The translations under genes were made by a program, and so were the position numbers. A stretch of DNA of 16,457 nucleotides from Leptolinea sp964424035 (lineage in GTDB: Bacteria > Chloroflexota > Anaerolineae > Anaerolineales > Anaerolineaceae): assembly GCA_964424035.1 (NCBI GenBank), contig CAYRHB010000084.1, positions 1 through 16,457 of the forward strand, in the 5' to 3' direction. Below are positions 15,504-16,457 of the stretch, piece by piece. How positions within the stretch are numbered: position 1 is the first letter of the stretch; each line of letters starts with the position of its first letter. The notes under the pieces were generated by a model. That model was not told the DNA's origin. It was given only the letters and a program-made list of their open reading frames with translations, and made no database searches.

Positions 15504-15796
15504 TCGTGGTCGAGTTTCTTCTTTGCTTCCAGAATGTCATAGGTGGTTTGAAGATCGAGCCAGAATTGAGCGGAACCCGGCAATACCTGCTCGAATGACA
15601 GGGCTGTTTCTGCCGTGATTCGTTTTCTGCAACGAACAATTTCATTTATTGTCTGGTATGGTCGGTTAATCTTCAAAGCCAACTGCCGTTGAGACATTCC
15701 GATTTCGGAAAGAAGACTTTCGAGAACAATACCGGGGTGGCAGCCGGGGGATTCGTTGTACCTATTAATTACTATTTGTGGGATCGTTGAGGGCAT
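15500..15796 (-). CDS. HigA-family XRE antitoxin-like protein (98 aa)
   Basis: The protein shows the HigA pattern: HPGIVLESLL (residues 20-29), a helix-turn-helix about 34-56 (MSQRQLALKINRPYQTINEI), then ITAETALSF and FWLDLQTTYDI. HigA proteins bind and silence the HigB mRNA-cleaving toxin and repress their own operon. I chose the ATG at 15796-15794 because GGAG lies 7 nt before it; longer in-frame starts up to 15820 lack a site. It overlaps the upstream gene by 32 nt and the terminase by 4 nt. No HigB-like gene is present. It may be an orphan antitoxin protecting against a host toxin, a repressor, or a HigA-derived small terminase, since that position is usually held by a DNA-binding TerS. 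The family is clear; the role is not. Confidence 0.8.
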   Translation of the reverse strand: MPSTIPQIVINRYNESPGCHPGIVLESLLSEIGMSQRQLALKINRPYQTINEIVRCRKRITAETALSFEQVLPGSAQFWLDLQTTYDILEAKKKLDHE

Positions 15797-16202
15797 TGAT
15801 GATCTCCGTGTTGGAGGCAAGGAAGTTGATCAGAGCACGGGCGGACTTCTCTGTAAGTCGTTCGTTGGCATCAGTATAAAAATCTGAATAAATTTTGCGT
15901 TTTTCTTCTGGTAAGAGATCCAAAACATCACACCAAATGTGGTGAACCTCTGCCGCTGAAACATGGATCAATTCATGAATAATGTGAATCGCGCGGAGAT
16001 TGATATCTTCCGAAAGCACATCTGGGGAGAATTCAATTGTGGAGACCATGTATCGTGGATTGCTAGTAGTGATGGCAATATTATCAGCGTAACCGGGTCG
16101 GTTTTCCATTAGGACGTTGATCTTCCATGTGTCTGGGATACCCAGGATGGCACAGTCCAACTTCAGAACTTGCTCAATTTCTTTTGGAGCTGGTTCATTC
16201 AT
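15765..16202 (-). CDS. Small HExxH metallopeptidase-like protein (145 aa)
   Basis: The motif HELIH at residues 76-80, within IHIIHELIHVSAAEVHH, is a classic zinc-binding HExxH helix. A possible third ligand is Glu114 in DANERLTEKSARAL, so this looks like a small zincin related in style to phage or ImmA-like peptidases. The ATG at 16202-16200 overlaps the end of the upstream gene (ATGAATGA), and the frame could extend to 16262 without a better site. The gene is tightly coupled to the HigA-like HTH gene. An HTH regulator next to an ImmA-type protease is a known way to control mobile elements by cleaving the regulator, but a virion-processing or unrelated role is equally possible. No signal peptide is seen. 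Confidence 0.7.
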   Translation of the reverse strand: MNEPAPKEIEQVLKLDCAILGIPDTWKINVLMENRPGYADNIAITTSNPRYMVSTIEFSPDVLSEDINLRAIHIIHELIHVSAAEVHHIWCDVLDLLPEEKRKIYSDFYTDANERLTEKSARALINFLASNTEIINALNDPTNSN

Positions 16203-16455
16203 TCTGTGCTTCTTTGACCATTGACCGGAAAATAGCTTGGGCCACAATATAACTCCGGGCATCTTTCATTGGGATTGGTAGGTTCATGTAGAATGCGTCA
16301 ACGTGGGACTGTGTTTCTGTTTTGTCAAAGCAGACGGTTACAATCCCATTTTTCTTGTAATATTTCGGGCATTTATGCCCCAGGGCCAGCAGTAAAGTGA
16401 TCAGGTTTTGATCACGGGACTCGAAAAACTCTTCATTAGGTACAGTTGTTATCAT
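16195..16455 (-). CDS. DUF5659-like small protein (86 aa or more)
   Basis: The frame starts at an ATG at 16455, two bases from the window end, so the start cannot be checked and the gene may be longer. The pattern ESRDQNLITLLLALGHK, followed by a charged turn, then VTVCFDKTETQSHVDAFYMN and a final helix with DARSYIVAQAIFRSMV, matches the DUF5659 family. That family is of unknown function and is common in phages and mobile elements, often near packaging genes. Its TGA overlaps the next gene's start. No function can be given. Confidence 0.65.
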   Translation of the reverse strand: MITTVPNEEFFESRDQNLITLLLALGHKCPKYYKKNGIVTVCFDKTETQSHVDAFYMNLPIPMKDARSYIVAQAIFRSMVKEAQNE

Positions 16456-16457
16456 CA

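Noticed and set aside
1..16457. tRNA genes, CRISPR arrays, transposases, integrases
   Set aside because: I looked for T-loop motifs, regularly spaced repeats, and recombinase or transposase signatures, and found none that hold up.

Overview
The window is a piece of a tailed-phage (siphovirus-type) genome or prophage, read almost entirely from the minus strand, so transcription runs from high to low coordinates. No rRNA, tRNA or host housekeeping gene is visible. The host cannot be named from the sequence. Base composition of the phage genes is mid-GC, ribosome binding sites are of the AAGGAG type, and two promoters look sigma70-like, so the host is an ordinary bacterium. The window contains two runs of exactly ten N (6080-6089 and 12470-12479), so it is a scaffold of three contigs. 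Each gap cuts the 5' end of a gene.

Layout in the direction of transcription. First come three small overlapping genes: a DUF5659-like protein (16195-16455), a small HExxH metallopeptidase-like protein (15765-16202) and a HigA-like XRE antitoxin (15500-15796). The last overlaps the large terminase (13815-15503) by 4 nt. An AT-rich island of about 2.6 kb follows (about 11174-13814). It carries a TIR-domain protein (12530-13516) and a protein, truncated by the gap, that joins a prohead-protease-like (S78-type) region to a C-terminal DUF4160 domain (11410-12469). The structural module then resumes: portal (9436-11118), a 24-codon ORF (9365-9439), scaffold-like coiled-coil protein (8690-9352), decoration-like protein (8254-8670), major capsid protein (6769-8199), two head-tail connector/neck proteins (6094-6747 and 5544-6079, the latter cut by a gap), and an unusually long tail tube protein (4061-5521). 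Next are the tail assembly chaperones, a G protein and a GT fusion made by -1 frameshifting (3212-3954). Last is a 985-residue protein in the tape-measure position (271-3228), and an open reading frame running off the window edge (1-225).

The phage part is a standard packaging, head and tail assembly line. Its control signals are visible: a strong promoter with a long leader hairpin in front of the portal gene, a terminator overlapping a second promoter in front of the chaperones, and a slippery heptamer with a downstream stem-loop for the frameshift. The island is the part that does not belong to this assembly line. Terminase and portal are normal neighbours. The AT-rich pair between them, with a catalytically intact-looking TIR domain and a protease-like/DUF4160 partner, is best read as a cargo module, possibly an anti-phage defence or superinfection-exclusion system carried by the phage. 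That function is inference. Each island end is joined to phage sequence inside a separate contig, which argues that the insertion is real.
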